Source: Ga0077527 sp038316355 (lineage in GTDB: Bacteria; Pseudomonadota; Gammaproteobacteria; Burkholderiales; SG8-41). From it: a DNA stretch of 18,584 bases. The first letter of the stretch is position 1, and every line of letters starts with the position of its first letter. The notes under the pieces are model-generated. The model did no database searches and was not told where the DNA came from. It saw nothing but the letters and a program-made list of their open reading frames with translations. The DNA lies in contig JBBQAO010000074.1 in assembly GCA_038316355.1 (NCBI GenBank), positions 1 through 18,584 on the forward strand. Reading direction: 5' to 3'. Below are positions 1 through 8,808 of this stretch, piece by piece. A program made the position numbers and the translations under genes.

Positions 1-73
1 CGGCATGTGCTGCGAGACTGCTGCAGGTGAGCAGTGCAGTGACTATTGCAGAAAGCAGGTTCTGGTAGTTCAT
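1..73 (-). CDS. Start of an exported protein gene (partial)
   Basis: Reading leftward from an ATG at 73-71 gives 24 codons, open to the window edge. They encode MNYQNLLSAIVTALLTCSS followed by LAAHA. This looks like a Sec signal peptide: a short polar start, a hydrophobic core and an AHA cleavage site. A lipoprotein reading (LLTC) is possible but Thr before the Cys is poor for a lipobox. A GAGG Shine-Dalgarno-like sequence lies about six bases before the ATG, which supports this start. Everything beyond the signal peptide is outside the window, so no function can be given. Its upstream region is the long gene-poor stretch at 74-657. Confidence 0.55.
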   Translation of the reverse strand, partial: MNYQNLLSAIVTALLTCSSLAAHA

Positions 74-315
74 GCGCAACCTCAACATTGGCTAGCAAAC
101 AGGTTTTGCCGGATAGGCTGTTGCCGCCGCTCTCAAACTGATCACTTTCCCCACAATGCGCCGATCCATAATTGACCAGCATATTTGTTCGCGGAAGGCC
201 GCCAGTCCTGGCTAAGCAGTCCGTTGTTCCTGGTCAGCTGTCAACCGGCACTGGTGGTCAATTCGAGGCAGGCGTCAACACCACGTACATAATTGCTCTT
301 ATTGTTGTTAAATCT

Positions 316-343
316 TTGACATGATCTATCAAATTTCCATATT
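316..343 (+). promoter_or_regulatory. Candidate sigma70-type promoter
   Basis: A perfect TTGACA at 316-321 is followed after 16 bases by CATATT at 338-343 (four of six matches to TATAAT). The surroundings are AT-rich compared with the rest of the window. Transcription would begin near 350 and run through the inverted-repeat segment toward the convergent tRNA-Ser gene. It is predicted from sequence only; the -10 match is mediocre. Confidence 0.4.
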
Positions 344-349
344 GCGGAA

Positions 350-626
350 GCCGGTTAGTGACCTGGTAGGGCTTGGGACTCCAAACCCAATTTAGGGGGG
401 TGCCGGGTGGGTGGGGTTCAAGGAATGGGATCCCTGCAGGGAAGACTTTTGCAAGAAGCTCTACTGCTAACTAGCTCAAGGCTGAGCCACCGCCAAAGGG
501 GGGCGGCAATTCCGATTGCCACGCGACAAATGAAGTCAGCCAAAGCAAGACGCTGTGGACAGGCCAACCCCGCCCGCCTCGTCACAAGAGTGATGAGGGA
601 ACAACTGAGGGAACAGGACTGCTAAC
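350..626 (+). ncRNA. Possible structured RNA, family unknown
   Basis: Bases 405-418 can pair with 566-579 as 14 consecutive pairs, three of them G-U. This helix would enclose smaller hairpins: 431-442 (TCCCTGCAGGGA), 474-487 (GCTCA/TGAGC), 490-506 (CCGCC/GGCGG), 505-520 (GGCAAT-TCCG-ATTGCC) and 537-555 (CAGC/GCTG). Outside it are 373-390 (TTGGG/CCCAA) and 577-598 (nine pairs with one G-U, AAGA loop). Some are mutually exclusive alternatives. The G-U pairs work only in a plus-strand transcript; on the minus strand they become A-C mismatches. A promoter-like sequence lies just upstream. It does not match what I remember of tmRNA, RNase P, SRP, 6S RNA or cobalamin riboswitches. A degenerate piece of a group II intron is another possibility. 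The ends are uncertain. Confidence 0.3.
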
Positions 627-657
627 AAGCATTAACGCCCTGATAACGCTTGACTTT

Positions 658-747
658 TGGCGGAGAGGGTGGGATTCGAACCCACGATACGCTTGCGCAT
701 ATTCCGGTTTTCGAGACCGGTACATTCAACCACTCTGCCACCTCTCC
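658..747 (-). tRNA. tRNA-Ser (anticodon CGA)
   Basis: The minus strand forms a complete 90-nt class II tRNA. The acceptor stem is GGAGAGG pairing with CCTCTCC, followed by discriminator G and an encoded CCA. The anticodon stem CCGGT/ACCGG holds the loop CTCGAAA, giving anticodon CGA, which reads the serine codon UCG. A long variable arm is present, as expected for tRNA-Ser, and the T-loop contains TTCGAAT. The gene lies 51 bases after the serS stop codon on the same strand, so it may share the serS transcript. The plus-strand open frame across it, starting MAERVGFEPT, is a familiar artefact of antisense tRNA-Ser. Confidence 0.97.
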
Positions 748-798
748 TGAAACCGGTTGCTACATGGCAAGGGGCCGCATTCTACCAGCGTGGCGGCG

Positions 799-2079
<1,281 letters not shown>

Positions 2080-2208
2080 ATCCGTCTCAAATCGAAGTTA
2101 TTCCAGCGCCATGCATCCGGCATGACTGGCTGCACCACAGGCCAGCCCAGAAAAGAGCCGACATTATCGGCGAGTTCATCGACTCCAGCCAGCCCTTGGC
2201 GCCGTAAC

Positions 2209-2238
2209 TTGACATGACGTCGGGCACCCTTCTAGAGT
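2209..2238 (+). promoter_or_regulatory. Candidate promoter of the amidohydrolase gene
   Basis: TTGACA at 2209-2214 is followed after 18 bases by TAGAGT at 2233-2238 (four of six matches to TATAAT). It lies about 40 bases upstream of the ATG at 2276 and points toward it. The rest of the serS-amidohydrolase interval (2080-2208) must also hold the leftward serS promoter; a CTGGC/GCCAG inverted repeat near 2126-2144 is the only other structure I see there. Confidence 0.4.
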
Positions 2239-2275
2239 CCGGCCTCCCCTACTTTCCCGCTCTCTTGCCCACACC

Positions 2276-3166
2276 ATGTCCACAGCTTTCGTCCCAAAAA
2301 TACGTGCATGCAACATTCCCGGCTTCATCCCCCACACGCGGAAACCGAAAACACGTTTCCCGTCCGGTGCCTGCGATTGCCACGCCCATGTGTTCGGGCC
2401 ACAGGCGCATTTTCCGTATGTCGCCAATGCCGCCTACATCCCCCCCGACGCGGTGACCACGGATTACGTCGGCATGCTGAAAAACAACGGCTGCGACCGC
2501 GGCGTGCTGGTGCAGCCCAGCGTTTACGGCACCGACAACAGCTGCATGGTCGATGCGCTGCGCTCGGGATTACATGCGCTGCGCGGCATCGCCGTGGTAG
2601 AAGCAACCGTATCTGACAGTGAACTCGCCGACCTGCATGCCGCCGGTGTGCGTGGTGCGCGTATCAACCTCGCATCCGAAACCGAAGGCCTGACGCTGGC
2701 CGACGGCGAACGCCTCGCGCCGCGATTGAAAGAACTGGGCTGGCATCTGCAGTTTTACCTCGACCTGCCGAAAATGCCCGAGGCCGAAGCCAAACTGGCG
2801 AAGCTGCCGATCAACATCGTCATCGACCATTTCGCGCGTTGCCAGGCCGCAGACGGCGTGAACTCGCCCGCGTTCCAGGCCCTGCAACGACTGGTCAGTC
2901 GCGACAACTGCTGGGCAAAAATCATGGGGCCCTACTTCACTTCAAAAAATTCGCCGCTCTATCCTGAACTCACACCGATGGCGCGAGCGCTGGTGAAGGC
3001 CGCCCCCGACCGCATCGTCTGGGGCACCGACTGGCCGCATCCTGGTGCGCGTGCGCTGATGCCTGAGGATCACTTACTGGCGGAACTGCTGGCGGAATGG
3101 GTGCCGGATGAAACGCTGCGACGCAAAGTGCTGGTCGATAATCCAGCCCGGCTCTACGCATTCTAA
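2276..3166 (+). CDS. Amidohydrolase of the LigI-like (COG3618) family
   Basis: The 296-residue protein has the TIM-barrel amidohydrolase signature: a DCHAH motif at 34-38, an IDHFAR segment with D184-H185 and a GTDWPHP motif at 250-256 whose Asp is the usual catalytic residue. These match the family of 2-pyrone-4,6-dicarboxylate hydrolase (LigI) and related lactonases, which hydrolyse a cyclic ester or lactone and often need no metal. The exact substrate cannot be read from sequence, and no other aromatic-degradation genes are nearby. The start is the first ATG; no later in-frame ATG precedes the HAH motif. The ribosome site is weak. The gene lies alone on the plus strand between rarA and serS, convergent with rarA, which suggests insertion into an otherwise conserved leftward block. 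Confidence 0.85.
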   Translation: MSTAFVPKIRACNIPGFIPHTRKPKTRFPSGACDCHAHVFGPQAHFPYVANAAYIPPDAVTTDYVGMLKNNGCDRGVLVQPSVYGTDNSCMVDALRSGLHALRGIAVVEATVSDSELADLHAAGVRGARINLASETEGLTLADGERLAPRLKELGWHLQFYLDLPKMPEAEAKLAKLPINIVIDHFARCQAADGVNSPAFQALQRLVSRDNCWAKIMGPYFTSKNSPLYPELTPMARALVKAAPDRIVWGTDWPHPGARALMPEDHLLAELLAEWVPDETLRRKVLVDNPARLYAF

Positions 3167-3175
3167 AAATATAAA

Positions 3176-3208
3176 TAAAAACAATTGGTTACAAGTTAGT
3201 TGTTTTTA
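3176..3208. terminator. AT-rich inverted repeat between convergent genes
   Basis: TAAAAACAA at 3176-3184 is repeated inverted as TTGTTTTTA at 3200-3208, with a 15-base loop. It begins ten bases after the amidohydrolase stop and includes the last codons and stop of the convergent rarA. A rightward transcript would end in a U-rich arm, so it could serve as a bidirectional terminator, but the stem is weak because it is nearly all A-T. Confidence 0.4.
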
Positions 3209-4503
3209 TCCCGATCCAACTGGCGCAGGCGCGCGAGCTTCTCGGCGATTTTCCCTTCGAGCCCGCGATCCGTTGGTTCGTATAGCCCCGGCGGTTTCAT
3301 GCCGTCCGGCAGGTAGTTTTCACCGGCGGCGTAGGCTTCCGGTTCATCATGGGCATAACGGTATTCGCGCCCGTAACCCAGATCCTTCATCAGTTTGGTC
3401 GGCGCATTGCGCAGATGCTCAGGCACGGGACGCGATTGATCATTGCGCACCAGTTCACGCGCGCGGTTGTACGCCATGTACGCAGCATTGCTTTTCGGCG
3501 CGACTGCCAGATACAACGTAACCTCCGCCAGCGCCAGTTCACCTTCAGGTGTACCGAGGCGCTCGTAGGTTTCGCAGGCATCGAGCGCCATGCGCAGCGC
3601 GCGCGCATCAGCGAGACCGATATCTTCCACCGCCATGCGGATCAATCGCCGGCCAAGATACAGCGGATCTGCGCCGCCATCGAGCATGCGCACCAGCCAG
3701 TAGAGGGCGGCATCCGGCGCCGAACCGCGCACGGATTTATGCAGCGCGGAGATCTGGTCGTAGAACGCATCACCACCCTTGTCGAAACGGCGCAGGCTTT
3801 GCGTCAGCGTCTGTTTGACGAAGGCATCATCAACTTCGGATTTTTTGCTCTGCGTTGCCGCCGTGGCCACCTGCTCCAGCATGTTCAGCAAGCGGCGGGC
3901 ATCACCATCGGCATAAGCCACCAGACTGTCGCGAGCGGCGTCCGATAATTTAAATAAAAACAATGACTTATCTGTAGTCCGCGTGATCAGTCCGGCGAGA
4001 TCGGCATCGGTCAGCGGCTGCAGCACATACACCGCGGCGCGTGACAACAACGCGCCATTCACCTCGAACGAAGGATTTTCAGTAGTCGCGCCGATGAAGG
4101 TAATCAGACCCTGCTCGACAAACGGCAGGAAGGCATCCTGCTGCGATTTATTGAAGCGATGCACCTCGTCGACAAACAGGATGGTGCGGCGTCCACTCTG
4201 CTGCAACACGACTTCAGCGCGCGCCACCGCTTCACGGATTTCCTTGACACCGGCGAGCACCGCGGAGATGGCAATGAACTCGGCATCAAATGCATGCGCC
4301 ATCAAGCGTGCCAGCGTGGTTTTACCAACGCCGGGCGGGCCCCACAGGATCATCGAATGCGGCTTGCCGGCTTCGAAGGCGAGGCGCAGCGGTTTGCCGG
4401 CACCGACCAGATGTTGCTGCCCGACCACTTCGTCGAGGGTGCGCGGCCGCATGCGCTCCGCCAGCGGCGCATCGGGCTCACGTTTCGCGAACAGGTCGTT
4501 CAC
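3196..4503 (-). CDS. rarA: Replication-associated recombination ATPase RarA (MgsA)
   Basis: The 435-residue protein belongs to the RarA/MgsA/WRNIP1 group of AAA+ ATPases related to clamp loaders, which act at stalled replication forks. Walker A is GPPGVGKT at 55-62, Walker B is LFVDEVHRFN with D112-E113, sensor 1 is in GATTENPSF (138-146) and a likely arginine finger is R155 in LLSRAAV. The C-terminal half is the tetramerisation domain of this family. The start is a GTG at 4503-4501, preceded by GGAAG at good spacing inside the 11-base gap after lolA. Gene order and spacing show cotranscription with lolA, as in E. coli. A short AT-rich stretch (3951-3964) inside the gene encodes LFLF and repeats a 14-mer found just past the gene end. 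Confidence 0.97.
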   Translation of the reverse strand: MNDLFAKREPDAPLAERMRPRTLDEVVGQQHLVGAGKPLRLAFEAGKPHSMILWGPPGVGKTTLARLMAHAFDAEFIAISAVLAGVKEIREAVARAEVVLQQSGRRTILFVDEVHRFNKSQQDAFLPFVEQGLITFIGATTENPSFEVNGALLSRAAVYVLQPLTDADLAGLITRTTDKSLFLFKLSDAARDSLVAYADGDARRLLNMLEQVATAATQSKKSEVDDAFVKQTLTQSLRRFDKGGDAFYDQISALHKSVRGSAPDAALYWLVRMLDGGADPLYLGRRLIRMAVEDIGLADARALRMALDACETYERLGTPEGELALAEVTLYLAVAPKSNAAYMAYNRARELVRNDQSRPVPEHLRNAPTKLMKDLGYGREYRYAHDEPEAYAAGENYLPDGMKPPGLYEPTDRGLEGKIAEKLARLRQLDRDKNN

Positions 4504-4514
4504 GCGGCTTCCGC

Positions 4515-5120
4515 TTATTCGCTGATGACGTCGGCGCCCTGCGGCGGCGTGAAGCGGAACACATCGGCGGCGATGCGCGGATTGCGTTCGACGTCGGCAA
4601 AGGTGATCACCGTGGTCTGGCCGAACTGGTCGCGCAGTTCCATTGCCTCCAGCCCGGACTTGCCGAAACCCATGCGCACGCGCTCGAACACCGTTTCGCG
4701 GCTTTTCGGCAGCGCTTCCAGCCAGTCCAGCCCCTTGTCCATGCCGAGGTTGGACAATTTGAAATCACGCTCGAGGTCGTTGCTGCCGGCGAGCAGGGCC
4801 GCGGGACTGGAACCCAGCGCGCGATCCAGCTTGCGCACCGTGACCTGGTTCAGGTCCTTGTCGTAGATCCACAACCGCGTTCCATCACCGACGATGATCT
4901 GCTCATACGGCTTCTGGTAATCCCAGCGGAATTTGCCCGGCCGTGAAAACTGCATGATGCCCTGCGCCTGCTGCAGCGGCTTCAGGTTCTTGTCGAGCAC
5001 CATCTGCGCAAAACGCGCCTTGACGGTCTGCGTCTGGGTCAGAAACACTTTCAGCGCATCGGTGGCCGCGGCGGACGCCAGTCCCGGCAGCAGGCACAAC
5101 AGGATCAGGAAGGTCCGCAT
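4515..5120 (-). CDS. lolA: Outer-membrane lipoprotein carrier protein LolA
   Basis: LolA is the periplasmic chaperone that takes lipoproteins from the LolCDE transporter to LolB at the outer membrane. The product is 201 residues from this ATG. It has a clear signal peptide (MRTFLILLCLLPGLASA, cleaved before AATDAL), then features of the LolA beta-barrel: QTVKARFAQ, a GIMQFSRPGKFRWDY segment and a VGDGTRLWIYDKDLNQV segment. I chose the ATG at 5120-5118, which overlaps the preceding stop as TGATG. A GTG one codon earlier (5123) is equally possible. No strong ribosome site is visible, so translation is probably coupled to the upstream DUF2845-like gene. The rarA start is 11 bases downstream. Confidence 0.96.
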   Translation of the reverse strand: MRTFLILLCLLPGLASAAATDALKVFLTQTQTVKARFAQMVLDKNLKPLQQAQGIMQFSRPGKFRWDYQKPYEQIIVGDGTRLWIYDKDLNQVTVRKLDRALGSSPAALLAGSNDLERDFKLSNLGMDKGLDWLEALPKSRETVFERVRMGFGKSGLEAMELRDQFGQTTVITFADVERNPRIAADVFRFTPPQGADVISE

Positions 5121-5428
5121 CACAGGGGTTTACGCACGCGGTCGATGTTTTCGATGCGGCCCGAACGCAGCGACACCGCGGTCAGAAAAGGATTGGCCAG
5201 CGTCGGAAAATAATAGTACGACTTGAGGCCTTCGCGGATATTGTCGACGGCCTGGTGATCGGGTTTTCCCGCCCGCAGCACCAGTTCGCCTTCGGTCATG
5301 CCATGCTCAAGGCGGATGTAAACTTCGAACGCCATGCCGCGCGGGGCAGCATCTTCGGCGGCACCGGCAAAACCGCACCACAGCGCCAAAGACAAGATAA
5401 GGATACGGGTAAAAATTCGAATCGACAT
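5120..5428 (-). CDS. Small exported protein, DUF2845-like
   Basis: A 102-residue protein with an N-terminal signal peptide (about residues 1-23, ending GFAGA). The mature part carries the pattern IRLEHGMTEGELVLRAGKP, followed by a KSYYYF segment and a VSLRSGRIENIDR segment. I associate these with the DUF2845 family, small periplasmic proteins that resemble the SmpA/BamE fold. Function is unknown. It lies between ftsK and lolA and its stop overlaps the lolA start, so it is probably coexpressed with lolA. No Shine-Dalgarno sequence is obvious before the ATG, but the signal peptide supports this start. In E. coli ftsK and lolA are adjacent without such a gene. Confidence 0.75.
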   Translation of the reverse strand: MSIRIFTRILILSLALWCGFAGAAEDAAPRGMAFEVYIRLEHGMTEGELVLRAGKPDHQAVDNIREGLKSYYYFPTLANPFLTAVSLRSGRIENIDRVRKPL

Positions 5429-5482
5429 GAAAGATCAGACCGTCAGTTGCCGGAAAAGTTTGTAACAGTTTATTTCGGAATA

Positions 5483-7786
5483 TCAGTCACTGTCCGACGC
5501 CGAAGCCGGCGCCAGCACTTCGCGATTGCCGTTGGACTGCATCGGCGATACCAGCCCTGAGCGCTCCATCTGCTCGATCAGCCGTGCGGCGCGGTTGTAA
5601 CCGATTCGCAAATGGCGCTGCACCAGCGAAATCGACGGCCGCCGCGTTTTGAGCACGATGGCAACCGCCTGGTCATACAAGGGATCTGCCTCGCCGTTGC
5701 CGCCCTCCGCACCTTCAACACCACTCTCCGCCGAGGTTTCCGGGCTTTCGAGAATTTCATCAATGTATTGCGGCTGCGCCAGGCTCTTCAGGTGATTGAC
5801 CACCTTGTGCACCTCATGGTCGTCAACAAAGGCGCCATGCACGCGCTGGGTGTAGCCCTGCCCGGGCGGCAGGTACAACATGTCGCCCTGGCCCAGCAGT
5901 GCTTCCGCGCCCATCTGGTCAAGAATCGTGCGTGAATCGACTTTGGCCGACACCTGGAACGCGATCCGCGTCGGAATGTTGGCCTTGATCAACCCGGTGA
6001 TCACATCCACTGACGGCCGCTGTGTGGCGAGAATCAGATGCACTCCTGCGGCACGCGCCTTCTGCGCCAGCCGCGCAATCAGTTCCTCTATTTTTTTGCC
6101 GACCACCATCATCAGGTCGGCCAGTTCGTCGATGACGACGACGATCAGCGCCATTTCCACCAGCGGCACCGGATTGTCGGGTGTCGATGCAATCGGATTC
6201 ATCAGCGGCGTTTTGTTTTTCGCTGCTTCGCGCACCTTCTGGTTGAATCCGGCCATGTTGCGCACGCCCAGCGTCGACATCAGCTTGTAACGCCGCTCCA
6301 TTTCACCGACACACCAGTTCAGCGCATTCGCCGCCTGCCGCATGTCGGTAACCACGGGTGCCAGCAGATGCGGGATACCCTCGTAAACCGACAGCTCGAG
6401 CATTTTCGGATCGATCAGGATCAGCCGCACCTGCGACGGCGGCGCCTTGTAGACCAGCGACAGGATCATCGCGTTGATCGCCACCGATTTGCCGGATCCG
6501 GTGGTGCCGGCCACCAGCAGATGCGGCATGCGCGCAAGGTCGGCGACCACCGGGTTGCCGGCGATGTCCTTGCCCAGCGCCAGCGCCAGCGGTGAAGCCA
6601 TGTCGGCATAAACCTGCGAGCTGACGATTTCCGACAGCCGCACGATCTGGCGTTTCGGATTGGGGATCTCCAGCCCCATGCAACTCTTCCCGGGTATGGT
6701 TTCGACAACACGGATGCTCATCACCGACAACGCGCGCGCCAGGTCGCGCACCAGGTTGATGATCTGGCTGCCCTTGACGCCGACCGACGGCTCAATCTCG
6801 AAACGCGTCACCACCGGCCCGGGATAGGCCGCCAGCACTTTGACCTCGACGCCGAAATCGAGCAGCTTTTTCTCGATCAGGCGCGAAGTGAATTCCAGTG
6901 TGTCCGCAGAAACCGTTTCGATATTGGCATCGGCCCCGTCGAGCAGGCTCAGCGGCGGCAGCAGCGAATCGGGCAGATCGCCGAACAGCGGCACCTGCTT
7001 TTCGCGTTCGACCCGCACCGACTTCTGAATCTCGATGCGCGGTGGTTCGATGCGCACCGGTTCGTGCGCCTCGATTTTTTTCTTGTTGTCTTCAACCGCA
7101 TCCTTGCGCGCCACCACGGCTTCCGCGCCGGCCTTGCGATCAGCCCGCTCCTGCACCTTGGCCATCACGAAGGCACAGAACCGCTCAGACCAGTCGCCGA
7201 GGCGCTCGATGATCTGGAGCCATGAAATACCTGTAAACAGGCTGAGTCCGGCCGCCAGCAACAACAACAGCAACAAGGTGCCGCCGGTAAATCCGGCCAC
7301 CATGGACAGTCCCTGGCCGACCAGCGCGCCCAGTGCACCGCCCGGTGCGCCGGACAGTTCAGCGCGCAGCGTATACAGACGCAGCGACTCTATGCCGCAA
7401 CTGGCCGTCAGCAACAGGATAAAACCGATCAGCATCACTGCGTGGGAACGACGGTCAGTCTCGATGACAGTTTCGATACGGCGAAAGCTCCACAACACCA
7501 GCGCCCCGCACAAGGCCACCCACCAGTACGCCGAAATGCCGAACATGAACAGCAGCAGATCCGCCACATAGGCGCCAACCAGACCGCCGGCGTTGCCAAG
7601 GCGGTCCGTGGCCACGCTGTGCGACCAGCCGGGATCACCCTTGTGGAAGGTAAACAACACCAGCAACAGGTAGAGCGCGACGGCGAGGAAGGCCAGCCAC
7701 CAGGATTCACGCAGCAGGGCCGCGAGTTTCGGCGGCAGCGGATTGGGCGCAGTTTTGGCGGCAGGGGATTTATCGCTGGCCAGCAT
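5483..7786 (-). CDS. ftsK: DNA translocase FtsK
   Basis: FtsK couples cell division to chromosome segregation: it is anchored at the septum and pumps DNA so that XerCD can resolve dimers. The 767-residue protein has hydrophobic membrane segments within about 30-186, a short charged linker (about 200-290) and the alpha/beta RecA-type motor. Walker A is GTTGSGKS at 427-434 and Walker B is VVVIDELADLMM with D553-E554. The C-terminal winged-helix gamma domain (about 704-760, DPLYDQAVAIV through NREVLAP) reads KOPS sites. The linker is far shorter than that of E. coli FtsK, as in many other bacteria. The ATG at 7786 lacks a clear ribosome site. A gap of 54 bases separates it from the DUF2845-like gene. 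Confidence 0.97.
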   Translation of the reverse strand: MLASDKSPAAKTAPNPLPPKLAALLRESWWLAFLAVALYLLLVLFTFHKGDPGWSHSVATDRLGNAGGLVGAYVADLLLFMFGISAYWWVALCGALVLWSFRRIETVIETDRRSHAVMLIGFILLLTASCGIESLRLYTLRAELSGAPGGALGALVGQGLSMVAGFTGGTLLLLLLLAAGLSLFTGISWLQIIERLGDWSERFCAFVMAKVQERADRKAGAEAVVARKDAVEDNKKKIEAHEPVRIEPPRIEIQKSVRVEREKQVPLFGDLPDSLLPPLSLLDGADANIETVSADTLEFTSRLIEKKLLDFGVEVKVLAAYPGPVVTRFEIEPSVGVKGSQIINLVRDLARALSVMSIRVVETIPGKSCMGLEIPNPKRQIVRLSEIVSSQVYADMASPLALALGKDIAGNPVVADLARMPHLLVAGTTGSGKSVAINAMILSLVYKAPPSQVRLILIDPKMLELSVYEGIPHLLAPVVTDMRQAANALNWCVGEMERRYKLMSTLGVRNMAGFNQKVREAAKNKTPLMNPIASTPDNPVPLVEMALIVVVIDELADLMMVVGKKIEELIARLAQKARAAGVHLILATQRPSVDVITGLIKANIPTRIAFQVSAKVDSRTILDQMGAEALLGQGDMLYLPPGQGYTQRVHGAFVDDHEVHKVVNHLKSLAQPQYIDEILESPETSAESGVEGAEGGNGEADPLYDQAVAIVLKTRRPSISLVQRHLRIGYNRAARLIEQMERSGLVSPMQSNGNREVLAPASASDSD

Positions 7787-7799
7787 CAGGTTGTTCGCA

Positions 7800-7840
7800 G
7801 TTAAATTTTATTAACTCGTTTTGTTAACCCGATGATTATA
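7800..7840 (-). promoter_or_regulatory. Candidate ftsK promoter region with GTTAA repeats
   Basis: On the minus strand a perfect TATAAT lies at 7840-7835, about 50 bases before the ftsK ATG; no good -35 element is visible at the right distance. Between it and the gene are GTTAAC (7823-7828) and an inverted pair GTTAA/TTAAC (7800-7815). These could bind a regulator or just reflect an AT-rich leader. Confidence 0.4.
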
Positions 7841-7900
7841 AGTGAAAAGACCCTGCGCGCCGCAGCATTACCCATACCCGCGGAAAGCGCCGCCGGAAAA

Positions 7901-7928
7901 ACAAACCCCGCCGGAAGGCGGGGTTTGT
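7901..7928 (-). terminator. Strong intrinsic terminator after the FecR gene
   Basis: ACAAACCCCGCC (7901-7912) pairs perfectly with GGCGGGGTTTGT (7917-7928) around a four-base loop. On the minus strand the stem is followed by a run of T (T-rich from 7905 to 7897). It begins about 20 bases after the stop of the FecR-domain gene and separates it from ftsK, so ftsK must have its own promoter. Confidence 0.9.
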
Positions 7929-7947
7929 CAGCACGAAACTGCAGCCT

Positions 7948-8649
7948 TTAGCGCACGATGCATTCCTGGCTGGCGCCGCCACCCACAGCACCGCCACCAA
8001 TGCCCAGCGTGAACGGCAACTGGCTGATGTTCATCCCCGGGTCACCCGGCAGCAGCACCGGGGGTTTGCCCGGATCCTGGGCAAAACCGAACTGGCCTTC
8101 ATTAACCAACTGGTTGCCGCCCTGGGTCTGCATGATGTAGCTGCCGGTATATGTCGTGTGATACGTGCCGGGTTCCAGATTTCCACAGTCCGCCGCGCAG
8201 GCCACGGTGTCTCCGGAAGAGCCGCGGATACCGATGGTGGCAGTTGACGTGCCGATCTTGTATGCGTCCTGATTGCCGCGCTTGCCGATCAGGCCGGTTA
8301 CGGTGCGCAACCCGCCTTTCACCAGGCGCATGAACATGCCATCGCTCTGCGGCGCGTCCTTGTTGAAGGAATACGCCTCGAGTTTCATGGTGCTGTTCGG
8401 ACGCATGGTCGCCGCGCTACCGTCGGTAAAATTGATCTGGGCGTAACTGTCGCGCTGCGTGGTCAGCACGTCGCCCGGCTGGACTTCTGATTTCTGCGAG
8501 AGAATCCGCACCGAACCGTCAGGCCTTTGAACGGACATGGTCCCGCTCAGATGGGTAACCACCCCGGCACCAGCAGCCCACGCACCTGCGGCAACCATCG
8601 CCAGCACAACACCCGCCAAGCCCTGAATCCACCCCTTGCTTGCAAACAT
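7948..8649 (-). CDS. Exported FecR-domain protein
   Basis: A 233-residue protein with a signal peptide (about 1-25, AGAWA). Residues about 58-141 match the FecR domain: QPGDVLTTQRDSYAQINFTDGS, RPNSTMKLEAYSF and GTSTATIGIRG. Classical FecR is an anti-sigma sensor with an N-terminal cytoplasmic part and one membrane helix; this protein has neither, and no sigma factor or TonB receptor gene is nearby. It is better read as a periplasmic or surface FecR-fold protein of unknown role. C151 and C155, with C230 near the end, could form a disulfide. The C-terminus is glycine-rich. The ATG is preceded by AAGGGGA at good spacing. It lies downstream of the Crp-type regulator, with a matching palindrome between them, so control by that regulator is plausible. 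Confidence 0.85.
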   Translation of the reverse strand: MFASKGWIQGLAGVVLAMVAAGAWAAGAGVVTHLSGTMSVQRPDGSVRILSQKSEVQPGDVLTTQRDSYAQINFTDGSAATMRPNSTMKLEAYSFNKDAPQSDGMFMRLVKGGLRTVTGLIGKRGNQDAYKIGTSTATIGIRGSSGDTVACAADCGNLEPGTYHTTYTGSYIMQTQGGNQLVNEGQFGFAQDPGKPPVLLPGDPGMNISQLPFTLGIGGGAVGGGASQECIVR

Positions 8650-8790
8650 GACCAGTCCCCTTTCAATACCTGCCCGCAGGCCGCACGGGGATCCCGTTAT
8701 GGCTACTGCGCAAACAAGTCCATTTTTACACCATAAGTCGGGAATTTGCGAGAAAAAACCGGATACCCGAACCCCGCCAAACCCCTGAAA

Positions 8791-8808
8791 GCGTGAGAAA
8801 AATCACGC
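8791..8808. promoter_or_regulatory. Crp-type operator candidate
   Basis: GCGTGA-GAAAAA-TCACGC is a perfect palindrome with the core GTGA-N6-TCAC, the hallmark of Crp binding sites. It lies 22 bases beyond the stop of the Crp-family gene and about 140 bases upstream of the FecR-gene start. It could also be read as a hairpin, but no U-run follows on either strand, so a terminator is less likely. A run of nine C at 8808-8816 abuts it. Confidence 0.55.

Larger units (their letters stand above)
74..657. other. Gene-poor interval with dense inverted repeats
   Basis: No convincing protein-coding gene lies in these 584 bases. The only open frame over 60 codons (407-625, GTG start) has no Shine-Dalgarno sequence, no recognisable domain and a low-complexity composition. 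The left part (74-315) should hold the promoter of the leftward gene ending at position 1, though I cannot pick a clear one. The right part (316-652) holds a promoter-like sequence and many inverted repeats, described separately. Next to the tRNA 3' end, 627-634 and 644-651 form an eight-position stem that pairs fully, with one G-U, only on the minus strand; it may help end or process the serS-tRNA-Ser transcript. Confidence 0.5.

Noticed and set aside
373..422. tRNA-Trp-like stretch (TTGGG-ACTCCAAA-CCCAA, then GGGGTTCAAGG)
   Set aside because: The anticodon loop would be eight bases and neither acceptor stem nor T-stem can be formed, so it is not a tRNA; I treat the stem as part of the possible structured RNA.
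407..625. 72-codon open frame in the inverted-repeat segment
   Set aside because: GTG start without ribosome site, no recognisable domain; the hairpins explain the sequence better. A group II intron protein start was considered but no reverse-transcriptase motif is present.
5856..5863. KOPS-like GGGCAGGG on the minus strand inside ftsK
   Set aside because: An eight-base motif with one free position is expected by chance a few times in a GC-rich window of this size.
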